Shown here one piece after another: positions 1 through 6,839 of a DNA stretch of 10,778 bases. The position numbers and the translations under genes are program-made. Within the stretch, counting starts at the first letter, position 1, and every line of letters starts with the position of its first letter. The notes beneath the pieces were generated by a model, which saw nothing but the letters and a program-made list of their open reading frames with translations, had not been told where the DNA came from and did no database searches. The stretch comes from JBLIAZ01 sp047631875. Lineage in GTDB: Bacteria > Bacteroidota > Bacteroidia > Flavobacteriales_C > GCA-002722245. The stretch lies in contig JBLIAZ010000082.1 of the NCBI GenBank assembly GCA_047631875.1, forward strand, positions 1 through 10,778. The letters are read 5' to 3'.

Positions 1-346
1 TGGCTAATTTTGGCAAATACTTATCTTTTTGCTCCTCTGTTCCAAATTGTAAAATATGATTTACACAAAGTGAATTATGTGCAGCAACAGACAAGCCGAC
101 ACCCCCACAAACTTTTGAAATTTCAACAATCGCGGTAACATACTCGTAATAAGAAAATCCTGCTCCTCCATATTTTTCAGGCACAAGCACTCCCATCACC
201 CCTAACTCTCCTAATTTACGGAAACAGTCTACGGGAAAAGTTTGCTCCTCATCCCACTTTCTTCTGTTAGGTAATATGTGTTGAGCCGAAAATGATTTTA
301 ACATTTCTGCAATCATTTTTTGATTTTCTGTTGGGTCTAAATTCAT
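1..346 (-). CDS. Acyl-CoA dehydrogenase, N-terminal part (gene runs off the left edge)
   Basis: This frame is not closed inside the window. It starts at ATG 346-344 and gives 115 codons with no stop before base 1. The protein begins MNLDPTENQKMIAEMLKSF and shows the all-alpha N-terminal domain of FAD-dependent acyl-CoA dehydrogenases. Recognisable parts are the PEKYGGAG turn (about residues 56-63), the VAAHNSLC segment (about 87-94) and FGTEEQKDKYLPKLA (about 101-115), all typical of this family. Full-length members are about 380 residues, so roughly 70% is missing, including the FAD-binding middle domain and the catalytic Glu. The family oxidises acyl-CoA at C2-C3 in fatty-acid or branched-chain amino-acid breakdown; substrate cannot be read from this part. 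It starts 22 bases after the apt stop codon with no promoter seen, so it is probably the last visible gene of the operon. Confidence 0.9.
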   Translation of the reverse strand, partial: MNLDPTENQKMIAEMLKSFSAQHILPNRRKWDEEQTFPVDCFRKLGELGVMGVLVPEKYGGAGFSYYEYVTAIVEISKVCGGVGLSVAAHNSLCVNHILQFGTEEQKDKYLPKLA

Positions 347-368
347 CTTATTGTAATTATAGCGCCAT

Positions 369-905
369 TTAATTGTACTCAATTAAAGACAATATGTTTT
401 TTGAATAATTCTTAAGTAATCTTTCTCCTTTTAAAAAGGATAAGTTAATGATAAAACTAAAAGCAACTACTTCTCCTCCTAACCTTTCCACAAGCTCACC
501 TACACATGATCCAGTTCCTCCAGTAGCCAATAAATCATCGTGAACAAGTACTTTTGTACCTTTTTCAAATGAATCTTTGTGCATTTCAATTTCTCCCATC
601 CCGTATTCTAACTGATATGTCTTACTGATTTTATCGTACGGTAATTTCCCTTTTTTTCGAGCCATAACAAAAGGCACGCCTAATGCCATCGCTATTGCAT
701 TCCCTAATAAAAACCCTCTACTGTCAATCCCCACTACCACATTTGGATTGACAACTTGCGCTTGATCAACCAGGGCTGCAAGCACTTTTTGAATTCCAAT
801 TGGGTCCTGAAACAAAGGAGTTATATCTTTAAAAACAATGCCTTTCTTTGGGAAATCAGGCACGTCTCTAATGACATTTGCCAGTAACTCTTGTACTTCA
901 TTCAT
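369..905 (-). CDS. apt: Adenine phosphoribosyltransferase
   Basis: Cytosolic purine-salvage enzyme that makes AMP and PPi from adenine and PRPP. At 178 residues it is close to the usual family length (about 170-183). Visible motifs in order: the N-terminal FPKKGIVFKDITPLF hood/adenine-pocket segment (18-32), VVVGIDSRGFLLG (56-68), the RKKGKLP segment (83-89), the flexible loop LEYGMGEIEMH (99-109), and the PRPP-binding motif VLVHDDLLATGGT (119-131) with its paired Asp and TGGT. No key residue appears missing. The start ATG (905-903) overlaps the stop of the upstream HhH gene as ATGAATGA, an 8-base overlap that suggests translational coupling; no Shine-Dalgarno is needed to explain it. The C-terminal tail NYSKNILSLIEYN is slightly longer than minimal family members. 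Confidence 0.96.
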   Translation of the reverse strand: MNEVQELLANVIRDVPDFPKKGIVFKDITPLFQDPIGIQKVLAALVDQAQVVNPNVVVGIDSRGFLLGNAIAMALGVPFVMARKKGKLPYDKISKTYQLEYGMGEIEMHKDSFEKGTKVLVHDDLLATGGTGSCVGELVERLGGEVVAFSFIINLSFLKGERLLKNYSKNILSLIEYN

Positions 906-1737
906 ATTTCACGTAAGGCCTTATTCTTTTTATTTTATCCTGCTCCGAAAATACTTCAAAAAGCTGACTCTCTTCCCTAAACGGAAGAATTGTTCTCTGT
1001 TTAATTATTAATTTAGCTTCTTTTTTTCCAATATAAGGATGGCTAACCAGCTCTGCAAAGGACAAATTGTTGATCTCTATCTGATTTACAGTCGTGACTT
1101 TTGTTCGCTTCTTAATTTTGGACACCACTAAGCTGTCCAAACCATAAACTTCATTTAACTGATCTAAAGAATAAAATCCTCCTAACTTATCCCTGAACTT
1201 GACAATCCTCAGAGACAGCACTTCTCCTATTCCTTTAATTTTTTTGAAATCATTTTGATTCCATTTGTTAATTTTCCCTACGCTGATCTTACTCCATTTG
1301 ACTAATATCTCCTTGTTTTCTTTTGACAACACGTACAAATTCAAGAGTTCTTCCGGATCGGTAATCCCTCCTTTACTACTGATGAACTTCATTACTGTTT
1401 CAGATTGCTTCTCGGATAATCCAAAGGAAATCCAATCCAAATGCGAGGCGTTATTTGGATCAAAAAAAGAAGTGATACTAACTTCAGAACCTCTGCCGTA
1501 TTCTTTTTCCACTTTTTCCTTAAATGATTTATTTGACTTCGTATTGTCATGAACTTGGGACTTCTCCTCTTTTAAGCCCCTCTCAGAAGACACTTGCTTA
1601 ACAACAATTGTAGATACAGATGTATTTTCATCAGACGAAACCCAATATTTAATTCCCAACAAGACTACCATGAACATCAAAAAATAAATTGATGCATCGC
1701 GCTCTTTTTTAGTAAGGTTAAAAAAAGACTTTAGCAT
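898..1737 (-). CDS. Membrane-anchored helix-hairpin-helix (ComEA-like) protein
   Basis: Protein of 279 residues. A basic N-terminus (KKER, 10-13) precedes one hydrophobic segment (about 17-33), which predicts N-in/C-out topology with the rest in the periplasm. A charged linker (about 35-85) follows, then three HhH-type units. The first (about 92-141, FFDPNNASHLDWISFGLSEKQ) is degenerate; the second (161-200) carries KGIGEVLSLRI; the third (221-262) carries PYIGKKEAKLI. The FDPN...LGLS opening and repeated unit layout match a helix-hairpin-helix family common in Bacteroidota and related to ComEA, the periplasmic DNA receptor of competence. A DNA-binding role in the periplasm is inference; HhH units may also mediate protein contacts. 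The gene starts 2 bases after the AGCS transporter stop and overlaps apt by 8 bases. Identity as an HhH protein is solid; function is not known. Confidence 0.85.
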   Translation of the reverse strand: MLKSFFNLTKKERDASIYFLMFMVVLLGIKYWVSSDENTSVSTIVVKQVSSERGLKEEKSQVHDNTKSNKSFKEKVEKEYGRGSEVSITSFFDPNNASHLDWISFGLSEKQSETVMKFISSKGGITDPEELLNLYVLSKENKEILVKWSKISVGKINKWNQNDFKKIKGIGEVLSLRIVKFRDKLGGFYSLDQLNEVYGLDSLVVSKIKKRTKVTTVNQIEINNLSFAELVSHPYIGKKEAKLIIKQRTILPFREESQLFEVFSEQDKIKRIRPYVKYE

Positions 1738-1739
1738 GA

Positions 1740-3302
1740 TTACTTTTTGATACTAGACATAAATTCAGAAAGCTCCTTTTGAACAACAGGGCTTAGAATG
1801 TATAATCCAATTATATTAGGAAAGCACATCGCAAAAATCATCGCGTCAGAAAACCCGATTACTTTCCCTAAAGATAAAATAGCGCCAATTACTACGAACA
1901 AACAAAAAACAAACTTGTATAATAGTTCTGAAACCTTTGTTTCGCCAAATAAATAAGTCCATGCTTTTAAGCCATAATAACTCCATGATATCATAGTTGA
2001 AAATGCAAATAAAATAACCGCCACCGTCAATATGATGTTTGCCCCATTTCCGAAAACATTTTGAAAAGCATCTGATGTCATTTCCACACCTTCAGAACTC
2101 CCAGTATACGCCCCAGTAATGACAATTACCAATGCTGTCATTGTGCAAATCACTACGGTATCGATGAAAGGCTCTAACAAAGCAACAATCCCTTCAGTAA
2201 CAGGTTTATCCGTTTGAACAGCAGCGTGTGCAATTGCTGCCGATCCAATTCCGGCTTCGTTTGAAAATGCAGCCCTCTTAAATCCTTGCACCATCACTCC
2301 TAACAAACCTCCAAAACCCGCTTGCATTGTAAATGCCCCTGAAAATATTTTCCCAAAAGCAGTGGGGATTTCAGTAAAATACACCCCAAGTACAATTAAA
2401 GCAAACAACACATATATGCCACACATAACAGGCACTATTTTATCAGTCACTTTTGCTATTGATTTAATCCCTCCAATTATGACAACAGCAACTGCAACGG
2501 CCATAAATATTCCAAAATATACTGAACCCGTTTCAGTTTGCATTACAGTTCCATCAAAAACACTTAGGCTCGCAAACTGCGCCCTTGCCTGATTAACTTG
2601 ATACATGTTGCCTCCTCCCAAAGAACCTCCAACGCACATCATTGCAAAAAACACAGCTAAAACTTTGCCTAAAACAGGCAGTTTTTTCAACGCTAAACCT
2701 TTACTTAAATAATACATTGGCCCACCTGAAACTGAACCATCTTTGTTTACCTTCCTGTATTTTACTCCTAATGTACATTCCACAAATTTGGTAGTCATCC
2801 CTAGTAGGCCAGCTATAATCATCCAAAATGTTGCCCCAGGACCACCTGCAGCAATAGCAATAGCTACTCCTGAAATATTCCCCAGACCAACAGTCCCAGA
2901 CAAAGCAGTAGTTAAAGCTTGAAAATGAGAAACTTGACCTTCTATCTTTTTTCCCGGATGAGTGTCCTGAATTGCCGTACCCTCTTGATTATGCTTTTTT
3001 ACAGGTGCATCGTACTTACCTCTAATTAAATTAATGGCATACTTAAACCCCGTTATATTGAAAAATTTGAATTTGACAGTAAAAAAAACAGCGCCTAAAA
3101 TTAACCATATTAACACAAGAGGAACCTTGACGCCAAATGGTTCAATTGAGTAAAAAACCACTTTTTCAACCACATCAGTCACAGGAGCCATAAACGAATT
3201 AACTCCTTCATTAATTTTCGTAATCAAAGTTTCCTCGGCCGACAGGTTTAAACTTAAAAACAACCCCGAAAGGGATAAAAGCTTCTTTTTACTAAAAATC
3301 AT
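1740..3302 (-). CDS. Alanine/glycine:cation symporter (AGCS family)
   Basis: Inner-membrane secondary transporter of 520 residues that in characterised relatives takes up alanine or glycine with Na+ or H+. Family marks: ALSGTVGLGNISGVAIAIAAG (133-153) leading into GGPGATFWM (153-161), the KDGSVSGGPMYYL segment (187-199), FKRAAFSNEAGIGSAAIAHAA (341-361), and about ten to eleven hydrophobic spans, the last around 480-505. AGCS proteins are usually about 440-500 residues. The extra length lies at the N-terminus, where KKKLLSLSGLFLSLNLSAEE (5-24) looks like a signal peptide, and in the hydrophilic stretch about 96-125. The start ATG (3302-3300) overlaps the preceding reductase stop as ATGA, and the gene ends 2 bases before the HhH start, placing it mid-operon. 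The exact substrate and coupling ion cannot be told from sequence. Confidence 0.94.
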   Translation of the reverse strand: MIFSKKKLLSLSGLFLSLNLSAEETLITKINEGVNSFMAPVTDVVEKVVFYSIEPFGVKVPLVLIWLILGAVFFTVKFKFFNITGFKYAINLIRGKYDAPVKKHNQEGTAIQDTHPGKKIEGQVSHFQALTTALSGTVGLGNISGVAIAIAAGGPGATFWMIIAGLLGMTTKFVECTLGVKYRKVNKDGSVSGGPMYYLSKGLALKKLPVLGKVLAVFFAMMCVGGSLGGGNMYQVNQARAQFASLSVFDGTVMQTETGSVYFGIFMAVAVAVVIIGGIKSIAKVTDKIVPVMCGIYVLFALIVLGVYFTEIPTAFGKIFSGAFTMQAGFGGLLGVMVQGFKRAAFSNEAGIGSAAIAHAAVQTDKPVTEGIVALLEPFIDTVVICTMTALVIVITGAYTGSSEGVEMTSDAFQNVFGNGANIILTVAVILFAFSTMISWSYYGLKAWTYLFGETKVSELLYKFVFCLFVVIGAILSLGKVIGFSDAMIFAMCFPNIIGLYILSPVVQKELSEFMSSIKK

Positions 3303-4204
3303 GATAAGTCAATTTGTGATTGCACTACTTCCAGTCCTTCTTCAAAACTCATTGGGGTATACCCCAACTCACTTTTTGCTTTATGTAAAACAAATCCTGT
3401 TACGGGAGGCCTTTTTGCCGCTTGGTTTAATGTAGATGAGGATATTACATTAATGTGGTTTGTCTTGAAACTAAAAAAGGCTCCTACTCTTTGCACCAGT
3501 TCAAGAATACTCATGTAATCTTTTCCGGATACATTGTATACTCCCTCTTTTTTATGTCTTGCGATACTCAAACACCCAATGGCTAAATCTTCAGCCAAGG
3601 TCGGTGTCCTAAATTGATCATCTACCACATTCATTCCTTGGTTTTTCCCTAAGGCTTCTATTGCCCACAAGACAATGTTCGTTCTCCCAAGATTCTCTCC
3701 TACCCCATAAACTAGTACTGTCCGAACAATAGCCCACGAACACTTTGCATCCATCACTATTTGTTCTGAAGCCAATTTTGATTCGCCATAATAACTTAAA
3801 GGATTGGCTAAATCATTTTCCTTGTACGGCCCATTCTCACCATCGAATATAAAATCGGTTGACAATTGGATAAAATGCGAGTTAATTTTCTCACAGGCTT
3901 CAACCAAATACTTGACGGCATGCACATTTACATCCCAGCACGAATCTTTGTGATCTTCACATTGATCTACATTAGTCATTGCTGCTGAATTGATGATAAC
4001 ATCAGGGCATTCCTTTTCAACTACTTGGAGCACTTCTGATTCATTAGAAATATCCAAATCGTAATATTTAAAACCAACTAAACTTGTCAATCGATTTACC
4101 CCTTTTGATGCAGCAATAATCTTCACATCAGGAGTGAGTTTTTGAATATTTGCTATCAATTTTTGACCAAGTAAGCCATTTGACCCTGTAATGAATATTT
4201 TCAT
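3299..4204 (-). CDS. RmlD-like extended SDR oxidoreductase (dTDP-4-dehydrorhamnose reductase type)
   Basis: NAD(P)-dependent reductase of 301 residues, the usual length for RmlD. It shows a Rossmann GxxGxxG motif as GSNGLLG (7-13), an acidic position after the second strand (DLDIS, 49-53), INSAAMTNVDQCE (71-83), the STDFIFDG segment (115-122), the catalytic YxxxK as Y139-GES-K143, and DDQFRTPTLAEDLA (195-208), which matches the RmlD/sugar-nucleotide-binding branch. RmlD itself reduces dTDP-4-keto-L-rhamnose to dTDP-L-rhamnose, but no rmlA, rmlB or rmlC is visible here and stand-alone RmlD-like reductases have other substrates, so the gene symbol is withheld. It follows the PspC gene by 16 bases and shares a 4-base ATGA with the transporter gene downstream. 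Confidence 0.88.
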   Translation of the reverse strand: MKIFITGSNGLLGQKLIANIQKLTPDVKIIAASKGVNRLTSLVGFKYYDLDISNESEVLQVVEKECPDVIINSAAMTNVDQCEDHKDSCWDVNVHAVKYLVEACEKINSHFIQLSTDFIFDGENGPYKENDLANPLSYYGESKLASEQIVMDAKCSWAIVRTVLVYGVGENLGRTNIVLWAIEALGKNQGMNVVDDQFRTPTLAEDLAIGCLSIARHKKEGVYNVSGKDYMSILELVQRVGAFFSFKTNHINVISSSTLNQAAKRPPVTGFVLHKAKSELGYTPMSFEEGLEVVQSQIDLS

Positions 4205-4220
4205 GAATTATTTGTCTTGA

Positions 4221-4445
4221 CTATAAATCCCACACTCTTTTTCTTCCAATTCCTTTAAAGTGATCTTTATGTTCCAAGACAAATGCCATGATTAAATACA
4301 TAATCAACGGAGATCCCAAAGCCATGAAAGAGGTATAAATAAAAAATATTCGTATCCTACTAGACTTTATTGACAGCTTTGAACCCCACCACTGGCACAC
4401 TCCAAACACCTGTTTTTCGAAAATTTGTCTAACGTAATTTATCAT
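4221..4445 (-). CDS. Small PspC-domain membrane protein
   Basis: Protein of 74 residues. FGVCQWWGSKLSIKSSRIR (14-32) followed by a hydrophobic span (about 33-57, ending IMYLIMAFVLEHK) matches the layout of the PspC domain: a GVC...G...I....R amphipathic part, then one or two membrane passes. PspC proteins sense or relay envelope stress in proteobacteria. No pspA, pspB or pspF is in view, and small single-domain PspC proteins are common in Bacteroidota without a known partner. The start ATG (4445-4443) is the first in frame and has no Shine-Dalgarno. It is the first gene of the leftward run, directly behind the divergent promoter region, so it should be the lead cistron. Family assignment is fairly sure; function is inferred only from the domain. 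Confidence 0.8.
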   Translation of the reverse strand: MINYVRQIFEKQVFGVCQWWGSKLSIKSSRIRIFFIYTSFMALGSPLIMYLIMAFVLEHKDHFKGIGRKRVWDL

Positions 4446-4569
4446 CGAATTGAATAGTATAAATACTTAAGGATGCAATTTAGTGATTTTTTCCAAAAAA
4501 ATAAATTTTTGCAACTTCACTTGTGCTAAATACTCATTTGAATATTTACCTTTGCCACATTAATACAAC
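4446..4569. promoter_or_regulatory. Divergent intergenic region (PspC operon / RND gene)
   Basis: This 124-base, very AT-rich gap separates two divergently read genes, so it should hold the start signals of both the six-gene leftward run and the rightward RND gene. A good rightward -7 candidate is present (listed separately). On the minus strand I find no clean TAnnTTTG; the nearest are a stretched TATTTTTTTG and TAAATTGC, so the leftward promoter is not placed. No convincing inverted repeat or small ORF was seen. Confidence 0.6.
4521..4554 (+). promoter_or_regulatory. Candidate Bacteroidota-type promoter for the RND gene
   Basis: TACCTTTG at 4547-4554 matches the Bacteroidota -7 consensus TAnnTTTG exactly. 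A TTG at 4521-4523 could serve as the -33 element, but its 23-base spacer is at the long end of what is usual. Transcription would begin near 4559-4562, giving a leader of about 10 bases to the ATG at 4570, with no Shine-Dalgarno. Confidence 0.4.
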
Positions 4570-6837
4570 ATGAAGGGAAACAAACTTAAAATCTGGAGCT
4601 TTTCTGCACTTGCGGCCATCTTTATCATCACTGGGATAGGAATATATGACGCTCGAAACATTTCCATCAATTACAACTACGAAGACTATGTCACCAAAGA
4701 AGATTCTTCCGTTAAAAACTACAAACAATTTGTAAAAAACTTTAATGCGGATGCGGACTATCTACTTGTCGGTCTGCAAAATAACGCAGGTGCATTTGAC
4801 AGCACTTTTTTGCGCAAAATAGAACAGCTTGGTAATGAGTTAAAAACCATAGACGACATTAACTTTTTGATCTCCCCATGTCACGACTGTTTTTCATACA
4901 AAATATCTGGGATCTCAAATTTCAAAAAAGTTCCTTGTATCTCATTTATAGAAGGCACCAAGGACAGTCTTCGGGTTTTTACCAATAAGAAACTTATCGG
5001 TAGCATTTTTTCCTCCAAAGGAAAAACTGTGACTATGTACATTTCCACACTAAAAAAACTAAATAAATCCTCAGCTGAAGCACTACTAAAAAACATCAAG
5101 AATACACTTACTAAATTTGATTTTAACGAAGTACATGTATCCGGAAGAATCGTCACAGCCTCTTATTATACAGAAAAATTAGGTTCTGAATTACTCCTGT
5201 TTTTTTGCATATCTAGTGTCTTGGTCAGTCTGTTTTTATGGTATTCATTTAAATCTTTGTGGGGCGTTCTCGTTCCTCTCACAATTGTTGTATTCTCTTT
5301 GGCTTGGATGGTAATTATCATGAATCTCACTGATAAAAAATTCGACATGCTCACCCTCATGCTTCCTACTATAATTTTTGTTGTAGGCATGTCTGATCTT
5401 ATCCATTTTCTCAACAGGTTTTTAGACGAACTTCGTCAAGGTCAAAGCAAATTACAGGCAATTAAAATTAGTTTTAAGGAAGTTGGACTCGCTACTTTTT
5501 TAACCTCTATGACTACTGCTATAGGGTTTTTCTCCTTAACTATTGTTGAAATAGAGCCTGTAAAAGAGTTTGGAATTTATTCAGGGATTGGTGTACTAGT
5601 CGCATACCTTTTCACCTTTATGATGCTTCCTTTATTTTTAATCATACTGTCACCGCCTAAAAATATATTAGAAGGAAAAAGAAAAGAGAGGTGGGAATCT
5701 TATTTGACTCGATGTTTTAATTTTATTTTCAAAAAAAAGAAAGTAATATTGGCGAGTTTTGCAGGAGTCAGTATCTTAAGTTTAATCGCAATTAGTCAGC
5801 TATCTGTGAATAATTACCTCCTTGAGGACTTTAAAGAAAGTGATCCTGTAAAAAAAGATTATCGTTTTTTTGAACGTAACTTCTCCGGAGTTCGTCCTTT
5901 TGAATTAGAACTTATTATAGGTTCTGGATCCCAAAATATTTGTAATTTTAAGACGGCAAATGAAATTCAAAAAATAGAAAAATACCTTGAATCACACTAC
6001 ACCAAAAACGGTGTTGGATTCTTAGTTTCACCACTAGACCCTATAAGGCAATTATACTCCATCAAGCACGACAACAGTCCAAATTATTTCAAACTCCCAA
6101 AAAAAGAGAAAACATATCGAAATCAACTCTTGACGGTTAGCAAATTAAAATACATTACAAACATATCCCTTGTAACTTCTGACTCCACAAAAGCGCGAAT
6201 TTCTGGAAAAATAGATGATGTGGGTAGTTTAGTCTTAAGAGGTGAAAATAAAAAATTTAACGCATTCATACGAGATTCTATAGACTCATCCCTAATTACC
6301 GTAAGGTTATCTGGAACTGCAGTTTTAGTGGACAAAACTAATGAACAATTAAGCAAAAGTATTTTATTAGGGTTACTTCTCGCTTTTACGATAATAGGAC
6401 TTATGATTGGTTTAATTTACAAAACTTGGGTTGTAGTTATAATATCTATGGTTGTAAACACTATCCCTCTTATCATGATTGGGGGAGTCATGTATTTACT
6501 TAATTTCGACATCAAAATCACCACGGCATTAATTTTCACTTTGGCTTTTGGAATAGCGGTGGATGACACTATTCATATGCTCAGTAAACTAAAATTACTA
6601 CTAAGGAATGGCATGCCTATGATGGATGCATTGAAGAAAAGCTACCTCACAACAGGAAAAGCAATAATAGTCACTAGCTTAATTTTATGCTCAGGATTTT
6701 TAAGCTTAATTTTTAGTGATTTCGTAAGCATGCAAACCATGGGCTTATTGATAAGCATCACTTTATTCATAGCAGTTATTGTAGACTTAACTTTACTTCC
6801 TTTGCTCTTGGAAGCGTTTAAAAGTAAAATCAAATAA
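4570..6837 (+). CDS. RND superfamily transporter, MMPL/patched-like
   Basis: Inner-membrane transporter of 755 residues with the duplicated RND plan. Half one has a membrane span at about 7-25, a periplasmic loop (26-205) and five spans (about 206-361). Half two has a span at about 391-411, a loop (412-596) and five spans (about 597-747), giving 12 in all. The fourth span of each half carries the relay motif: GMSDLIHF (273-280) and GIAVDDTIHM (661-670). Short periplasmic loops and a length near 750 fit the MMPL/HpnN-like branch (lipids and other hydrophobic cargo) rather than AcrB-type drug pumps of about 1040 residues. No membrane-fusion protein or TolC-like gene is adjacent. The first loop has an unusual C104-HD-C107 plus C123. 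ATG 4570 lies directly downstream of a promoter-like octamer. Cargo is unknown. Confidence 0.88.
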   Translation: MKGNKLKIWSFSALAAIFIITGIGIYDARNISINYNYEDYVTKEDSSVKNYKQFVKNFNADADYLLVGLQNNAGAFDSTFLRKIEQLGNELKTIDDINFLISPCHDCFSYKISGISNFKKVPCISFIEGTKDSLRVFTNKKLIGSIFSSKGKTVTMYISTLKKLNKSSAEALLKNIKNTLTKFDFNEVHVSGRIVTASYYTEKLGSELLLFFCISSVLVSLFLWYSFKSLWGVLVPLTIVVFSLAWMVIIMNLTDKKFDMLTLMLPTIIFVVGMSDLIHFLNRFLDELRQGQSKLQAIKISFKEVGLATFLTSMTTAIGFFSLTIVEIEPVKEFGIYSGIGVLVAYLFTFMMLPLFLIILSPPKNILEGKRKERWESYLTRCFNFIFKKKKVILASFAGVSILSLIAISQLSVNNYLLEDFKESDPVKKDYRFFERNFSGVRPFELELIIGSGSQNICNFKTANEIQKIEKYLESHYTKNGVGFLVSPLDPIRQLYSIKHDNSPNYFKLPKKEKTYRNQLLTVSKLKYITNISLVTSDSTKARISGKIDDVGSLVLRGENKKFNAFIRDSIDSSLITVRLSGTAVLVDKTNEQLSKSILLGLLLAFTIIGLMIGLIYKTWVVVIISMVVNTIPLIMIGGVMYLLNFDIKITTALIFTLAFGIAVDDTIHMLSKLKLLLRNGMPMMDALKKSYLTTGKAIIVTSLILCSGFLSLIFSDFVSMQTMGLLISITLFIAVIVDLTLLPLLLEAFKSKIK

Positions 6838-6839
6838 AC

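Noticed and set aside
1265..1552. Plus-strand 95-codon open frame
   Set aside because: It lies wholly inside the HhH gene on the other strand, shows no family signature, and has no promoter.
2362..2592. Plus-strand 76-codon open frame
   Set aside because: Antisense to the conserved middle of the AGCS symporter; a shadow of its codon use.
4546..4728. Minus-strand 60-codon frame across the RND start
   Set aside because: It overlaps the RND N-terminus and the promoter region and has no recognisable domain.
4879..4890. CHDC in the RND loop as a c-type heme site
   Set aside because: Heme c attachment needs CxxCH; here the residue after the second Cys is Phe, so the motif does not fit.
4881..6833. 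Four minus-strand open frames (4881-5156, 5166-5414, 6123-6356, 6642-6833)
   Set aside because: All are antisense to a well-supported RND transporter and carry low-complexity, non-family sequence.
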